Shown here piece by piece: positions 7,995 through 17,265 of a stretch of 64,000 nucleotides of DNA. Source of the stretch: Salinicola socius. GTDB lineage: Bacteria > Pseudomonadota > Gammaproteobacteria > Pseudomonadales > Halomonadaceae. Below the pieces are notes generated by a model that saw only the letters and a program-made list of their open reading frames with translations, did not search any database and was not told the DNA's origin. Both the position numbers and the translations under genes were made by a program. Each line of letters begins with the position of its first letter. The stretch's first letter is position 1. The stretch lies in assembly GCF_001937195.1 (NCBI RefSeq), contig NZ_MSDO01000010.1, positions 62,001 through 126,000 on the forward strand, read 5' to 3'.

Positions 7995-9254
7995 ATGTCG
8001 TCAGTGATTCCCCCGTTCCAACGCCGTCTCACGCTCGCCCAGGCACGTCGCCTTGCCCTGAAAGCGCAGGGATTCACGTCTCGGTCTCCCGATGCCGTCA
8101 ACCGGGGCCATCTCAAGCGTCTGCTGGATCGCCTCGGCGTACTTCAGATCGATTCCGTCAACGCGCTGGCTCGCTCCCACTATCTGCCGCTCTTCTCGCG
8201 CCTCGGCCCTTACCCGACCGCGCTGCTCGACGAACTGGCATGGAGTCGCAACCGGCACCGGGCCCTGTTCGAATACTGGGGCCATGAAGCCTCCTTGCTG
8301 CCGATCTCGCTCTATCCCGCGATGCGCTGGCGCATGCGCCGCGCACAGGATGGCGTCGGCATCTACAAGCATCTGGCACGATTCGGCCAGGAACGCCGGG
8401 ACGTGATCGATCGCGTCCTGGCCAGCGTGCACGATCACGGTCCGCTCGGCGCCGGCGCGCTGAATACACGGGAAGGCCCGGCCGGACCGTGGTGGGACTG
8501 GAGCGACGAAAAGCACGCGCTGGAGTGGCTGTTCGCCGCCGGCGAAGTCACCGTGGCCCGCCGCCGAGGCTTCGAGCGGCTTTACGATCTGCCCGAGAGA
8601 GTGCTGCCCGCCACGATACTGAATCAGGCCGAGCCCGATCTACTCGAGGCCCATCGTCAGCTGCTGCGCCAATCCGCCAGCGCGCTCGGGGTGGCGACCG
8701 AGAAGGATCTGCGCGACTACTACCGGCTGACACCGCAGGATACGCGTGCCGCGCTGCAGACATTGATCGAGGACGGCACGCTGACGCCGGTATCGGTGGA
8801 AAGCTGGCGCCAACCGGCTTATGTCGTCGGCGAGCCACGAATTCCCCGCCAGATCGAGGCCTCCGCCCTGCTCTCGCCGTTCGATTCGCTGATCTGGTAT
8901 CGCGAACGGACCGAGCGCCTGTTCGATTTCCGCTATCGTCTCGAGTTCTACGTGCCGCCGGCCAAGCGAGTCTACGGCTACTACGTCATGCCCTTTCTTC
9001 ATGGCGACCGCCTCGTGGCGCGTCTCGATCTGCGCGCTCGCCGGGTAGAGGGCGAGTTGACGGTGCTGGCAGTTCACCCGGAGCCGGACATCACGCTGGA
9101 TGCGCCGGCATTAAAGGCACTCACGGAGCAGCTCGAAGCGTTGGCCCGATGGTTGGGGCTTCCGCGCATCCATCTGGCCTGCGAACGTCCGCTTGCCCAG
9201 AGGCTCGCCGCGCTGTGGCCGGTGGACCTCAAGCGGCGACGCCATCTGCCGTGA
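7995..9254 (+). CDS. YcaQ-like winged-helix DNA glycosylase family protein
   Basis: A 419-aa member of the HTH_42/DUF1006 family. E. coli YcaQ unhooks interstrand DNA crosslinks as a glycosylase; the assignment here is by family resemblance. Visible landmarks are RRLALKAQGF at the start, LDRLGVLQIDSVNALARSHY (winged-helix core with the QIDSVN motif), EYWGHEASLLP with the family His, and LLSPFDSLIWYRERTERLFDF followed by the RVYGYYVMPFLHGDRLVARLD segment given here in parts. ATG 7995 is preferred; a TTG at 7965 would add ten residues. Unlinked to the zinc operon upstream (119 bp gap) and to ompW downstream. Confidence 0.9.
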   Translation: MSSVIPPFQRRLTLAQARRLALKAQGFTSRSPDAVNRGHLKRLLDRLGVLQIDSVNALARSHYLPLFSRLGPYPTALLDELAWSRNRHRALFEYWGHEASLLPISLYPAMRWRMRRAQDGVGIYKHLARFGQERRDVIDRVLASVHDHGPLGAGALNTREGPAGPWWDWSDEKHALEWLFAAGEVTVARRRGFERLYDLPERVLPATILNQAEPDLLEAHRQLLRQSASALGVATEKDLRDYYRLTPQDTRAALQTLIEDGTLTPVSVESWRQPAYVVGEPRIPRQIEASALLSPFDSLIWYRERTERLFDFRYRLEFYVPPAKRVYGYYVMPFLHGDRLVARLDLRARRVEGELTVLAVHPEPDITLDAPALKALTEQLEALARWLGLPRIHLACERPLAQRLAALWPVDLKRRRHLP

Positions 9255-9303
9255 TGATAAAACCTCTCTTCCTCTCTCTTTGCTTAAGAATACTTTTGCG
9301 ACA

Positions 9304-9330
9304 AATAACCACATTAAAAATGTGGTTATT
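9304..9330. promoter_or_regulatory. 27-bp perfect inverted repeat upstream of ompW
   Basis: Perfect 12-bp arms (AATAACCACATT at 9304-9315, complement at 9319-9330) flank a 3-bp AAA centre. It lies 50 bp after the YcaQ-like gene and 78 bp before ompW. No T tract follows on either strand, so it is a weak terminator candidate and a fair operator candidate. Confidence 0.45.
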
Positions 9331-9408
9331 CCGGCGTAGGCTAATCCCGATGTCACGGCCTGAGTCGGTCGTGGCAACCCACCAGGGATCGATCAGGGAA
9401 CGCCATTC

Positions 9409-10122
9409 ATGAACACGACGCTTCTACGCCGAGTCAGACCACGACATCCAAGACTGCGACATTCCAGACTACGACATTCAAGACCACGACATTCAAGACT
9501 ACGCCACGTTGGCATCGCCGGGCTGGCGATCGCGACCTCGCTCAGCGCCGGTAACGTCTTCGCTTACGGCGCCGGCGACTGGTTCACCCACTTTGGCATC
9601 GCCAAGGTTTCACCCAAGAGCGATAACGGCAACTTCGATGCCATCGGCGTCGACAGGATCGATGTCGACGATGAAAGCGGCTTCGCCTTCACGCTCGGCT
9701 ATCGCTTTCTGGACAACTGGGGCGTCGAACTGCTCGCTGCCCAACGCTTCAAACACGACGTCAGCCTGGACGGGACGGAAATGGCATCCACCAAGCATCT
9801 GCCACCGACACTGACGCTGCAGTACTATCCGCTCGGCGGCACCCAGTCACGGGTTCAGCCTTACGTGGGCGCAGGCCTGAACTATACCCACTTCTCCGAC
9901 GAGAAGGTCGATGGCGGCAGTCTGGACATGGACGACTCCTGGGGCGCCGCCGCCCAGTTGGGTATCGATCTGCTGATCGACGATCATTGGTCGCTGAATG
10001 CGGCCGCCTGGTATCTGGATATCGATTCCGACACCACTGCGACGATAGGCGGCAACGATTACGACACTACCGTGCATATCGACCCCGTCGTGGTCATGGG
10101 CGGTATCGGTTACCGCTTCTGA
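9409..10122 (+). CDS. ompW: OmpW-family outer membrane protein with Arg/His repeat N-terminus
   Basis: An eight-stranded beta-barrel protein of the OmpW family, linked in other bacteria to small hydrophobic compound uptake and osmotic or redox stress. The mature part shows alternating strands and family landmarks: GDWFTHFGIAKVSPKSDNG, GFAFTLGYRFLDNWGVELLA, TLTLQYYPLGG, YVGAGLNYTHF and a C-terminal Phe (GGIGYRF). The length, 237 aa, is about 20 longer than usual because the n-region of the signal peptide carries four RH(S/P)R(L/P) pentapeptides before the hydrophobic core (GIAGLAIATSLSAGNVFA). No other Met start exists downstream. GATCAGGGAAC precedes the ATG. Confidence 0.9.
   Translation: MNTTLLRRVRPRHPRLRHSRLRHSRPRHSRLRHVGIAGLAIATSLSAGNVFAYGAGDWFTHFGIAKVSPKSDNGNFDAIGVDRIDVDDESGFAFTLGYRFLDNWGVELLAAQRFKHDVSLDGTEMASTKHLPPTLTLQYYPLGGTQSRVQPYVGAGLNYTHFSDEKVDGGSLDMDDSWGAAAQLGIDLLIDDHWSLNAAAWYLDIDSDTTATIGGNDYDTTVHIDPVVVMGGIGYRF
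9442..9501 (+). repeat. 15-bp tandem repeat in the ompW signal peptide
   Basis: Four 15-bp units start at 9442, 9457, 9472 and 9487, with consensus CGACATTCAAGACTA. They encode repeated Arg-His-Ser-Arg-Leu in the n-region of the OmpW signal peptide. Units three and four differ by one base. Confidence 0.9.
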
Positions 10123-10157
10123 AGCAACCAGTATCCAGATTCGTCAGTTGAAGCCAT

Positions 10158-10179
10158 GGCCACCGATCGGTGGCCTTTT
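10158..10179 (+). terminator. Rho-independent terminator of ompW
   Basis: GGCCACCGATCGGTGGCC forms a perfect 9-bp-arm palindrome followed by TTTT, starting 36 bp after the ompW stop. Confidence 0.85.
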
Positions 10180-10352
10180 GCGTTATCTACCTTTCACCGT
10201 GTCAAATCCTCTGACGCTTTCAGACGTAGCTATAGACATACGTCCAGGACAATGAGATCATTCGCAGCCTAACTTTTACTGCGCTTTGATATCATCACCG
10301 CGCTCCCATTCAGTGACTCGTGGATGTCCGCATTCATGAGTCTTGGTCGTTT

Positions 10353-12452
10353 ATGACTCGAATTCCTGCCGATCACTGGTTACTGGCGTTGAGAACCGTG
10401 CTGGCCGTCTGGCTGGCGCTGTTCCTGTCGATGCGTCTCGATCTCTACCAGCCCGCCTGGGCCGTTCTGGCAGTCATGATCGTGACGCTGCAACCGGTCA
10501 TGTTCACCGGCGGCACGCCGCCGATCGGTATCATCATCGGGCGCAGCGTGGCGCGACTGTTCGGCACGCTGTTTGGCGCGATCGTCGGTCTGGTGCTGAT
10601 CGCGCTGTTCGGTCAGCAGCCGATGCTCTACCTGCTGTTTGCCGGGGCGTGGCTGGCGTTTTGCATGTACTGGGTCATGCTCGAGCCGGATGAGCATATC
10701 GGCTACGTGATGATGCTGAGCGGCTACACCGCAACATTGGTGTCGCTCACGGCGATCGGTACCGGCATCGAAAACATCTGGTCGGTGGCTCAGGGGCGGT
10801 TCAGCGAAACGGCGCTGGGCATCGGCTGTGGCCTGCTGATGCACGTGGTCATCGCCCCGCGCTTCGGCAGCCGTGCGCTACCGGGCGCGCTGTCTCGGTT
10901 CCTCTCCCAGGCCGCCACCGAAACGCTGGCCACACTCGCTGAAAGCCGTCCTCGCGAAAGCCGCGACGCGCAGTTGAAAGGGCTGTTCCAGCATTACCAG
11001 CAGTTCGAGAAACTGCGCGGGCTCACCCGCCTGGAAACCCGCCGCCTGAGCCATTTCATCCCGGCGCTGGACCGTTTTGCCAGCGACGGCCTGGCGCTGA
11101 TCACTGCCGTGCGAGAGCTGGAAACGGCGCTGGACTATTTAAGGGAATGCGACGGCCCGCACGAATGCGACCGCGGCGAATACTGGCTGGCCGAATTGAG
11201 ACAGCAGGCGCTGCCACTGCTGCAGGCCATCGAGTCCGAACCGGATGGCAAGCCGACCGAACGCCTGTTGCTGGCCGATTTCGACTGGGCCGATGATGCC
11301 GTCGCGCCGCGCACCCGCGCTCGGGCGGAGCTGGTTAGGCAGCGCCTGGGCGAAGTGCTTGGGCTACTGCAGCACGGTCGTCGGCTGCGCAATGCGCTCG
11401 ACGACCCGACCTCGTCGAAGGTCAAGACGTTGCCTCGCGAGCGCCGCTCACGCACCACCCACAACGAGCACTTCGTGGCGCGTTTCAACGCCTTTCGCGT
11501 GTTCATCGCCTTCGAGCTGCTGGGTCAGGTCTGGATCCATAGCGGCTGGCATTCGGGCTATCTCGCCATGATGCTGCTGGGCGTCTTCACCATGCTGTTC
11601 GCCAAGGCGCCGAACCCGGCAGCCGTGGTGAGCCAATTCCTGTGGGGGTCGATCGCCGCGGTCATCCTGGGCGGTGTCCTGCTCTTTCTGGTGCTGCCGG
11701 TGATCAACGGATTCCCGCTGCTGGCCATTGCCATCGGCATCCCTGTCGCCATCGGCACCTTGATGACGCCTCATCCGCGCTGGTCGCTGATGGGCATGGC
11801 GGGCGCCATCACCATGATGACGCTGCTCAATCTGCATTCGACCTATACGTTTTCCCCCTCGAGCTACATCAATGGCGGGCTGGCTTCGATCATCGGCACC
11901 GTTGCCGCCATGATCACCTATTCGCTGTTCCGCCAGCGCTCGCCCAACGAGCGCATCGAGACACTGATGGCGGCCTACTGGGGCGGCCTGAGCCGGCTGC
12001 TGCGGGAGAAGTCGCTCCCCAATCGCGCACGCCTGGAGAGCCGTCTTTACGACCGGCTGGGTCGGCTGGTCGCGCTGGGCGGCAGTGACAGTGTCGTTCG
12101 CGAAGCCATCGACTTGAACGCCCTGGCGCTCTGCGTGTGGCGAATTCGGCGTCTGCGCGGTGCGCTCGGCCCCCACCGGTCGGAAATCGAAGCCTGGCTC
12201 GACGAGATCGGCATCCGCGTGGCGGCGCGCCATCGGCATGACCCGGCCGTCTGGCGTCAGCTCGCCGATGAGGCGATCGCCTGGGTCGAGCGTCTCTATC
12301 GCGAAACTCACCTGCCGATCGCCAGCATCGGGGAAATTGCCATGCTGGGCCATTTGATGCGCGAGGCCCCGGGCGTCGAGCTCGAAGCCCACGCCAAGCA
12401 TGACATCGATGCGACCACGACACCGACCGGAGACCCCCGACATGCTCACTGA
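10353..12452 (+). CDS. FUSC-family inner membrane efflux protein (AaeB/YccS type)
   Basis: A 699-aa transporter of the aromatic-acid exporter / fusaric acid resistance family, probably pumping aromatic acids or similar compounds out with the HlyD-type partner at 12671. Two clusters of about five to six membrane helices (residues roughly 10-160 and 370-520) flank a soluble region that contains many Arg and Glu, and a second soluble domain forms the C-terminus: the usual FUSC layout. ATG 10353 is preferred; a GTG at 10320 is also in frame. The DUF1656 gene starts 11 bp before this stop. The substrate is unknown. Confidence 0.9.
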   Translation: MTRIPADHWLLALRTVLAVWLALFLSMRLDLYQPAWAVLAVMIVTLQPVMFTGGTPPIGIIIGRSVARLFGTLFGAIVGLVLIALFGQQPMLYLLFAGAWLAFCMYWVMLEPDEHIGYVMMLSGYTATLVSLTAIGTGIENIWSVAQGRFSETALGIGCGLLMHVVIAPRFGSRALPGALSRFLSQAATETLATLAESRPRESRDAQLKGLFQHYQQFEKLRGLTRLETRRLSHFIPALDRFASDGLALITAVRELETALDYLRECDGPHECDRGEYWLAELRQQALPLLQAIESEPDGKPTERLLLADFDWADDAVAPRTRARAELVRQRLGEVLGLLQHGRRLRNALDDPTSSKVKTLPRERRSRTTHNEHFVARFNAFRVFIAFELLGQVWIHSGWHSGYLAMMLLGVFTMLFAKAPNPAAVVSQFLWGSIAAVILGGVLLFLVLPVINGFPLLAIAIGIPVAIGTLMTPHPRWSLMGMAGAITMMTLLNLHSTYTFSPSSYINGGLASIIGTVAAMITYSLFRQRSPNERIETLMAAYWGGLSRLLREKSLPNRARLESRLYDRLGRLVALGGSDSVVREAIDLNALALCVWRIRRLRGALGPHRSEIEAWLDEIGIRVAARHRHDPAVWRQLADEAIAWVERLYRETHLPIASIGEIAMLGHLMREAPGVELEAHAKHDIDATTTPTGDPRHAH

Positions 12453-12657
12453 ATGGTCATTCCTGGGGTTTCTGATACCGCCGTTGACGGTGCCGGTGCT
12501 GGTGGCGCTGGGGCTCTACTTGATCTTGCGCCGCCTATTCGTGCGCCTGGGGCTCTATCACTGGTTCTGGCAACCGGTGCTTGCGGATATCGCGATCTAC
12601 GCTTTGCTGCTGTGGTCGGTACTGGCCTTGACGGGCTCGCTGCCGATCGCCGAATGA
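12442..12657 (+). CDS. DUF1656 (AaeX-like) small membrane protein
   Basis: A 71-aa protein with two hydrophobic helices (about residues 8-28 and 45-65) typical of DUF1656, nearly always encoded between a FUSC permease and an HlyD-type membrane fusion protein. Its ATG lies inside the end of the FUSC gene and it ends 13 bp before the HlyD gene. The role in the complex is not established. Confidence 0.9.
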   Translation: MLTEWSFLGFLIPPLTVPVLVALGLYLILRRLFVRLGLYHWFWQPVLADIAIYALLLWSVLALTGSLPIAE

Positions 12658-12670
12658 GGAAAAGACCTTG

Positions 12671-13615
12671 ATGAATTGGCCTACCGGACTTCGCAAGACG
12701 CTCCGCCTGCTGCTGACCGTGATTCTGGTCATTGCGGCGATCGTCGCCGTCGCCCAGCTCTGGGATCACTACATGCATGACCCGTGGACCCGCGACGGTC
12801 GCGTGCGTGCCGATGTGGTGAATCTTGGCACCGATGTCGCCGGACTCGTCGACAGTCTCGACGTGCACGATAATCAGCGGGTGGAGAAAGGCGACGTGCT
12901 GTTCACCATCGACCAGCAGCGCTATCAGTTGGCGCTGGATGAAGCCCACGCCAATCTCAACCAGCTGGAACAGCAACGCGACGAAGCGCAGGCGGCCAAC
13001 AGCCGTCGCCAGCGCCTGAAGAATTACGTCTCCCAGGAGGACAAGGACAACGCCCGCTTCTCGCTGGCCACCGCCCAGGCCGGAGTCGAGCAGGCAAAGG
13101 TCGAGGTCAACCAGGCCAAGCTGGATCTGGAGCGCGCCACCGTCCGTGCACCGGTCGACGGCTACGTCACCAACCTGCTGCTGCGCCCCGGACAATACGT
13201 GAGCGTGGGGACCGACGCGATGACGCTGGTCGATGCAGAAAGCTTCTACGTGCTGGGCTATTTCGAGGAGACCAAGCTCGACAGCATCGATATCGGCGCA
13301 CCGGTTCGCGTTCAGTTGCTCTCCGGCGGCGAGGCCATCTGGGGGCATGTCGACAGCTTCGCCCGAGGCATCAGCGACAGCAGCCTGAGCAGCCAGGCCA
13401 ACGGCCTTGCCTCGGTCAACGCCTCGTTCGACTGGGTTCGCCTTTCCCAGCGGATTCCCGTGCGCATCGCGCTGGACGACATTCCCGAAGGCACCAAGCT
13501 CTCCGCCGGCCTGACCGCTACCGTCTATCTCGACAGCGACCGCCACAACCGCGAAGACGCACCCGACTGGTGGAAGCCGATTCGCCAGTGGTGGGAAGGT
13601 TTGATCAGTATCTGA
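12671..13615 (+). CDS. HlyD-family membrane fusion protein (AaeA/EmrA-like)
   Basis: A 314-aa periplasmic adaptor linking the FUSC pump to the outer membrane. An N-terminal anchor (residues 9-33) precedes WTRDGRVRADVV, a biotinyl-lipoyl half motif, a coiled-coil hairpin rich in Gln and Glu (about residues 88-155), the second lipoyl half (RAPVDGYVTNLLLRPGQYV) and a beta-barrel domain. The start is ATG 12671 after GGAAAAGACCTTG. It is the third gene of a three-gene efflux operon; no outer membrane channel gene is adjacent, so a shared TolC is expected. Confidence 0.93.
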   Translation: MNWPTGLRKTLRLLLTVILVIAAIVAVAQLWDHYMHDPWTRDGRVRADVVNLGTDVAGLVDSLDVHDNQRVEKGDVLFTIDQQRYQLALDEAHANLNQLEQQRDEAQAANSRRQRLKNYVSQEDKDNARFSLATAQAGVEQAKVEVNQAKLDLERATVRAPVDGYVTNLLLRPGQYVSVGTDAMTLVDAESFYVLGYFEETKLDSIDIGAPVRVQLLSGGEAIWGHVDSFARGISDSSLSSQANGLASVNASFDWVRLSQRIPVRIALDDIPEGTKLSAGLTATVYLDSDRHNREDAPDWWKPIRQWWEGLISI

Positions 13616-13626
13616 CCCGTACGCAA

Positions 13627-13654
13627 ACGCCCCGACGATCTCTCGGCGGGGCGT
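13627..13654. terminator. Bidirectional terminator hairpin between convergent genes
   Basis: ACGCCCCG (13627-13634) pairs with CGGGGCGT (13647-13654). It lies between the efflux operon and the leftward peptidase gene. The minus strand continues TTTGCGT, the plus strand only TCTGGTC, so it works better for the leftward gene. Confidence 0.6.
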
Positions 13655-13717
13655 CTGGTCATCGCGGCGAACGCGACACGATCAAAGTCGCTGCCCGTTC
13701 AATTACGACATGCCAGT

Positions 13718-14863
13718 TTAATCGAAGTAGCTGAAAGTCTCGCCGGGTTTGATATCGAGCAGGGTGTGATAGATCAGCTCGATCACGTTTTCGACATCCT
13801 GCTTGTGGACCATCTCGACGGTGGTGTGCATGTAGCGCAGCGGCAGCGAGATCAGTGCCGAAGCGACACCGGAATTGCTGTAGGCGAAGGCATCGGTATC
13901 GGTGCCGGTGGCCCGCGAACGCGGCAGGCGCTGAAACGGGATCTTCTGCTCGGTGGCGACCTTGATCAGCCGCTCGCGCAGCTTGTTCTGGATCGCCGGG
14001 GCATAGCAGATCACCGGGCCGTCGCCGATCTTGTTGGCACCCTCGCGCTTGGGCTCGATCATCGGCGTCGAGGTGTCGTGGCTGACATCGGTGACGATGG
14101 CGACATTGGGATCGAGTCGCTCGGCGATCATCTCCGCCCCGCGCAGGCCCACTTCTTCCTGCACCGCGTTGACGATGTAGAGGCCGAAATCGAGCTTCTG
14201 CTTGCGCGCCTTCAGCAGCCGCGCCACTTCCGCGATCATGAATCCGCCGATGCGGTTGTCGATCGCCCGGCAGACCAGCTTGTCGCCGTTGAGCACGAAG
14301 AATTCGTCCGGGTAGGTGATCACGCAGCCGACGTGGACACCCAGCGCCTCGACTTCATCCTTGGTGCTGCAGCCGACGTCGATGAAGATGTTGTCGAGCT
14401 CCGGCGGCTTCTCCTTCGGCCCCTGGCGGCGGGTATGGATCGCCGGCCAGCCGAACACGCCATGCACGATGCCATTGTCGGTATGGATGTTGACGCGCTT
14501 GGACGGCGCAATCTGGTGGTCGCTGCCGCCGTTGCGGATGACGTAGATCAGACCGTTGTCGGTGATGTAGTTGACGTACCAGGAGATCTCGTCGGCGTGG
14601 CCTTCGATCACCACCTTGTACTCGGCACCCGGGTTGATCACGCCGACGGCGGTGCCGTAGGTGTCGGTGATGAACTCATCCACGTAGGGGCGCAGATACT
14701 CCATCCACAGTTTCTGACCCTCCCACTCGTAGCCGGTGGGCGAGGCGTTGTTGAGGTAACGCTCCAGAAACGTCATCGCATCCGGACTCAGCGGCGCCGT
14801 GTCCCGTTTCGTCGTCCTGGTGACTTTCGCGGCCTTGGGATTCTTGTCGCTGCTCTTGCTCAT
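13718..14863 (-). CDS. M42-family metallo-aminopeptidase
   Basis: A 381-aa cytoplasmic peptidase of the M42 (glutamyl aminopeptidase / FrvX) family with two metals. Visible ligands and catalytic motifs in order: VVIEGHADEISW (His and Asp), AIDNRIGG (bridging Asp), VQEEVGLRGAE (catalytic Glu and metal Glu), VTDVSHD and YMHTTVEMVH (last His). An N-terminal extension of about 28 Lys/Thr/Ser-rich residues precedes the fold; the annotated start has AGGAAAG upstream, while an internal ATG at residue 30 would remove the extension. The gene stands alone, divergent from the deacetylase gene. Confidence 0.92.
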   Translation of the reverse strand: MSKSSDKNPKAAKVTRTTKRDTAPLSPDAMTFLERYLNNASPTGYEWEGQKLWMEYLRPYVDEFITDTYGTAVGVINPGAEYKVVIEGHADEISWYVNYITDNGLIYVIRNGGSDHQIAPSKRVNIHTDNGIVHGVFGWPAIHTRRQGPKEKPPELDNIFIDVGCSTKDEVEALGVHVGCVITYPDEFFVLNGDKLVCRAIDNRIGGFMIAEVARLLKARKQKLDFGLYIVNAVQEEVGLRGAEMIAERLDPNVAIVTDVSHDTSTPMIEPKREGANKIGDGPVICYAPAIQNKLRERLIKVATEQKIPFQRLPRSRATGTDTDAFAYSNSGVASALISLPLRYMHTTVEMVHKQDVENVIELIYHTLLDIKPGETFSYFD

Positions 14864-14982
14864 GCATCTTTCCTAACGAGTCATGAAGGTGTCTCTAGCT
14901 TAGCAGCCTATGAAGCGTGATTGCCTCATCGGTGCTCGTTCGTGTCTACGCTAGAGGTCTCACGCGACTTGGAGAGACAAGG

Positions 14983-15888
14983 ATGACGCTTTCACCGCTA
15001 CACCACCATCACCGCTTCGGCTACCGCCCGATCACCGATCGTGACAGCTGGCACTGGCCGGGCGAGACCGACCTCGCCGTCTATATCGGCTTCAATCTGG
15101 AGCATTACGCGTTCGGCGAGGGGCGCGGTGTCGGCATTGCACCGCCCGCGCCGGCCGGCGAGCCCGACGTACTCAATTACGCCTGGCGCGAGTATGGCAA
15201 CCGGGTCGGCGCGTGGCGCTGCCTCGAACTCTTCGAATCGCTGAACCTGCCGGTGGGGGTGATCGCCAATACGGCGATTCTCGATCACTGTCCGGCGCTG
15301 CTGGACGCCTTTGCGGGACGGGGCGACGAGATCATCGCCCATGGCTACACCAATGCGGAGCGGCAGGGCCAGCTCGGCATCGACGAAGAGCGCGAGCTGA
15401 TCCGCCGTTGCCGAACGCGCCTGGCCGAGCGCTACGGCCAAGCGCCCGAGGGATGGCTATCGCCATGGATTTCGGAGCGCGAATCGACGCCCGATCTGCT
15501 GCGCGAAGCCGGATTTGGCTACTCCCTCAACTGGGCTCACGACGATCGTCCGATCGCCATGCAGACGACTCACGGCGACCTGTGGTCGATCCCCTATCCG
15601 CAGGAGCTCAACGACATTCCCTCCATTTCCACCCATCGGGTCGGCATGGCCGAATTCGCGTCCATGATCCACGACCAGTTCCACGAGCTTCGCGAGCAGT
15701 CACGTCATCAGCCGCTGGTGATGGGCATCGCGCTACACCCCTGGCTGGTGGGGCAACCGTTTCGGCTGCGCCAGTTGCGCGAGGTGCTCGCCGAGCTGGC
15801 CGACTACCGCGAGGCCGAGCGGGTTTGGTGGACGACCCCCGGGGCGATCGCGCGACACGTCTCGGCTCGGTCGCGCCTCGACCGGTAA
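14983..15888 (+). CDS. Polysaccharide deacetylase / PuuE-like carbohydrate esterase family protein
   Basis: A 301-aa NodB-fold protein. The WPGETDLAVYIGFNLE segment near residue 25 and NYAWREYGNRVGAWR near residue 68 match the branch that includes PuuE, the metal-independent allantoinase of pseudomonads. GDEIIAHGYTNAER holds the motif-2 His, WLSPWISERESTPDLL and GIALHPWLVG lie later. No other purine gene is near, so an allantoinase role is not supported; an N- or O-deacylase is just as likely. The ATG follows TTGGAGAGACAAGG. The N-terminus has four consecutive His. Confidence 0.85.
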   Translation: MTLSPLHHHHRFGYRPITDRDSWHWPGETDLAVYIGFNLEHYAFGEGRGVGIAPPAPAGEPDVLNYAWREYGNRVGAWRCLELFESLNLPVGVIANTAILDHCPALLDAFAGRGDEIIAHGYTNAERQGQLGIDEERELIRRCRTRLAERYGQAPEGWLSPWISERESTPDLLREAGFGYSLNWAHDDRPIAMQTTHGDLWSIPYPQELNDIPSISTHRVGMAEFASMIHDQFHELREQSRHQPLVMGIALHPWLVGQPFRLRQLREVLAELADYREAERVWWTTPGAIARHVSARSRLDR

Positions 15889-15903
15889 CCGTCTCCTGCC
15901 CGA

Positions 15904-17265
15904 CTAGAGCGTCATTGCCGCGATCCAGCCGAAGATCAGCAGCGGCACGTTGTAATGCAGAAAGGTCGGCACCACGCTGTCCCAGATATGGTCGTGCTGG
16001 CCGTCGGCGTTGAGCCCGGCAGTCGGACCCAGGGTGGAATCCGAGGCCGGCGAGCCGGCATCGCCCAATGCCGCCGCCGTGCCGACCAGCGCGGTGGTCG
16101 CCAGTGGCGAAAAGCCGAAGCTCAGGGCCAGCGGCACGTAGAGCGAGGCGATGATCGGGATGGTCGAGAACGACGAGCCGATGCCCATGGTGATGAACAG
16201 GCCGACGAGCAGCATGATCAGTGCCGCCAGGCCCTTGTGATCGCCGATCATCGCCGCGGAGCTCGACACCAGGCTATCCACCGAGCCGGTCGCCTGCATC
16301 ACCCCGGCGAACCCGGCCGCCGCGATCATGATGAAGCCGACCTGCGCCATCATCCGCATGCCTTCGGTAAAGACGTCATCCTGCTCTCGCCACCGAAACA
16401 CGCCGCTGACCGACAGCAGCGCGAAGCCGAACAGCCCGCCCAGCACCATCGAATCCGTCAGCAGCTGAACGACCACCGTGCCGATCAGGGAGGCGGCCAG
16501 CACGACCTTCTGCCAGCCGCGCAGGCGCCCATCGGCGTCGGCGGCCGGCGCGGACTCGTCATCCTCCCGTTGCCCCACCAGCGCCCGATCTTCATAGCGT
16601 CGTTGGCGGCGGTAGCTGAAAAAGACGGCAACGACGAGACCCAGCGCCATGCCGCCGATCGGCATCGCCATGGCCAGCGGCACCTGGGCCGCTTCGATCC
16701 GAAGTCCGAACTCCGCGCCGCTGGCGTTGAGATTGCCGAGCAGAATATCGTTGAGAAAGATCGCCCCGAACCCCACCGGCAGCAGCATGTAAGGGGCGGT
16801 GATGCCGAAGGTGATCACGCAGGCCACGGCGCGACGATCGAGCTTGAGCCGGTTCATCAGCGTCAGCAGCGGCGGCACCAGGATCGGAATGAAGGCGATG
16901 TGCACCGGGATCAGGTTCTGGGAACTGATCGCCGCCAGCAGCAGACAGCCCAACAGCGCCAGCACCACGCGACGCTGGCGCTTGCCGGCGCCTTCGAGAT
17001 GAAATCGCTGAACGGCGCGTCGAGCCAGCGCCTGGGTGATGCCCGAGCGTGACAGCGCCACCGCGAAAGCCCCCAGCACCGCGTAGGAGATCGCCACCGT
17101 GGCGCCGTTGCCCAGTCCGCCGTTGAAAGCGTCGAGAATCCCGTCCAGCGGCATTCCCGCATAGAGCCCGCCCGCGAGCGCTGCGACGATCAATGCAAAC
17201 ACCACCGAAACCCGCGCCAGACTCAACGTGACCATGATCAGAATGGCCAGCACCACAGCATTCAT
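15904..17265 (-). CDS. Na+/H+ antiporter-family permease (YuiF type)
   Basis: A 453-aa membrane protein with about twelve helices. N-terminal ILIMVTLSLARVSVVFALIV, AAISSQNLIPVHIAFIPILV, ALVGTAAALGDAGSPASDSTLGP (split here for length) and the closing HDHIWDSVVPTFLHYNVPLL are typical of the family containing Bacillus YuiF, which has been reported as a histidine permease. Substrate here is open: Na+/H+ exchange or amino acid import. The start at 17265 has AAGAGGCG eight bases upstream; an upstream in-frame ATG at 17436 would add 57 unlike residues and is rejected. The neighbours do not help. Confidence 0.88.
   Translation of the reverse strand: MNAVVLAILIMVTLSLARVSVVFALIVAALAGGLYAGMPLDGILDAFNGGLGNGATVAISYAVLGAFAVALSRSGITQALARRAVQRFHLEGAGKRQRRVVLALLGCLLLAAISSQNLIPVHIAFIPILVPPLLTLMNRLKLDRRAVACVITFGITAPYMLLPVGFGAIFLNDILLGNLNASGAEFGLRIEAAQVPLAMAMPIGGMALGLVVAVFFSYRRQRRYEDRALVGQREDDESAPAADADGRLRGWQKVVLAASLIGTVVVQLLTDSMVLGGLFGFALLSVSGVFRWREQDDVFTEGMRMMAQVGFIMIAAAGFAGVMQATGSVDSLVSSSAAMIGDHKGLAALIMLLVGLFITMGIGSSFSTIPIIASLYVPLALSFGFSPLATTALVGTAAALGDAGSPASDSTLGPTAGLNADGQHDHIWDSVVPTFLHYNVPLLIFGWIAAMTL

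Noticed and set aside
14983-15888. Allantoinase PuuE in a purine pathway
   Set aside because: No uricase, allantoicase or transport genes nearby; only the fold and general motifs are supported.
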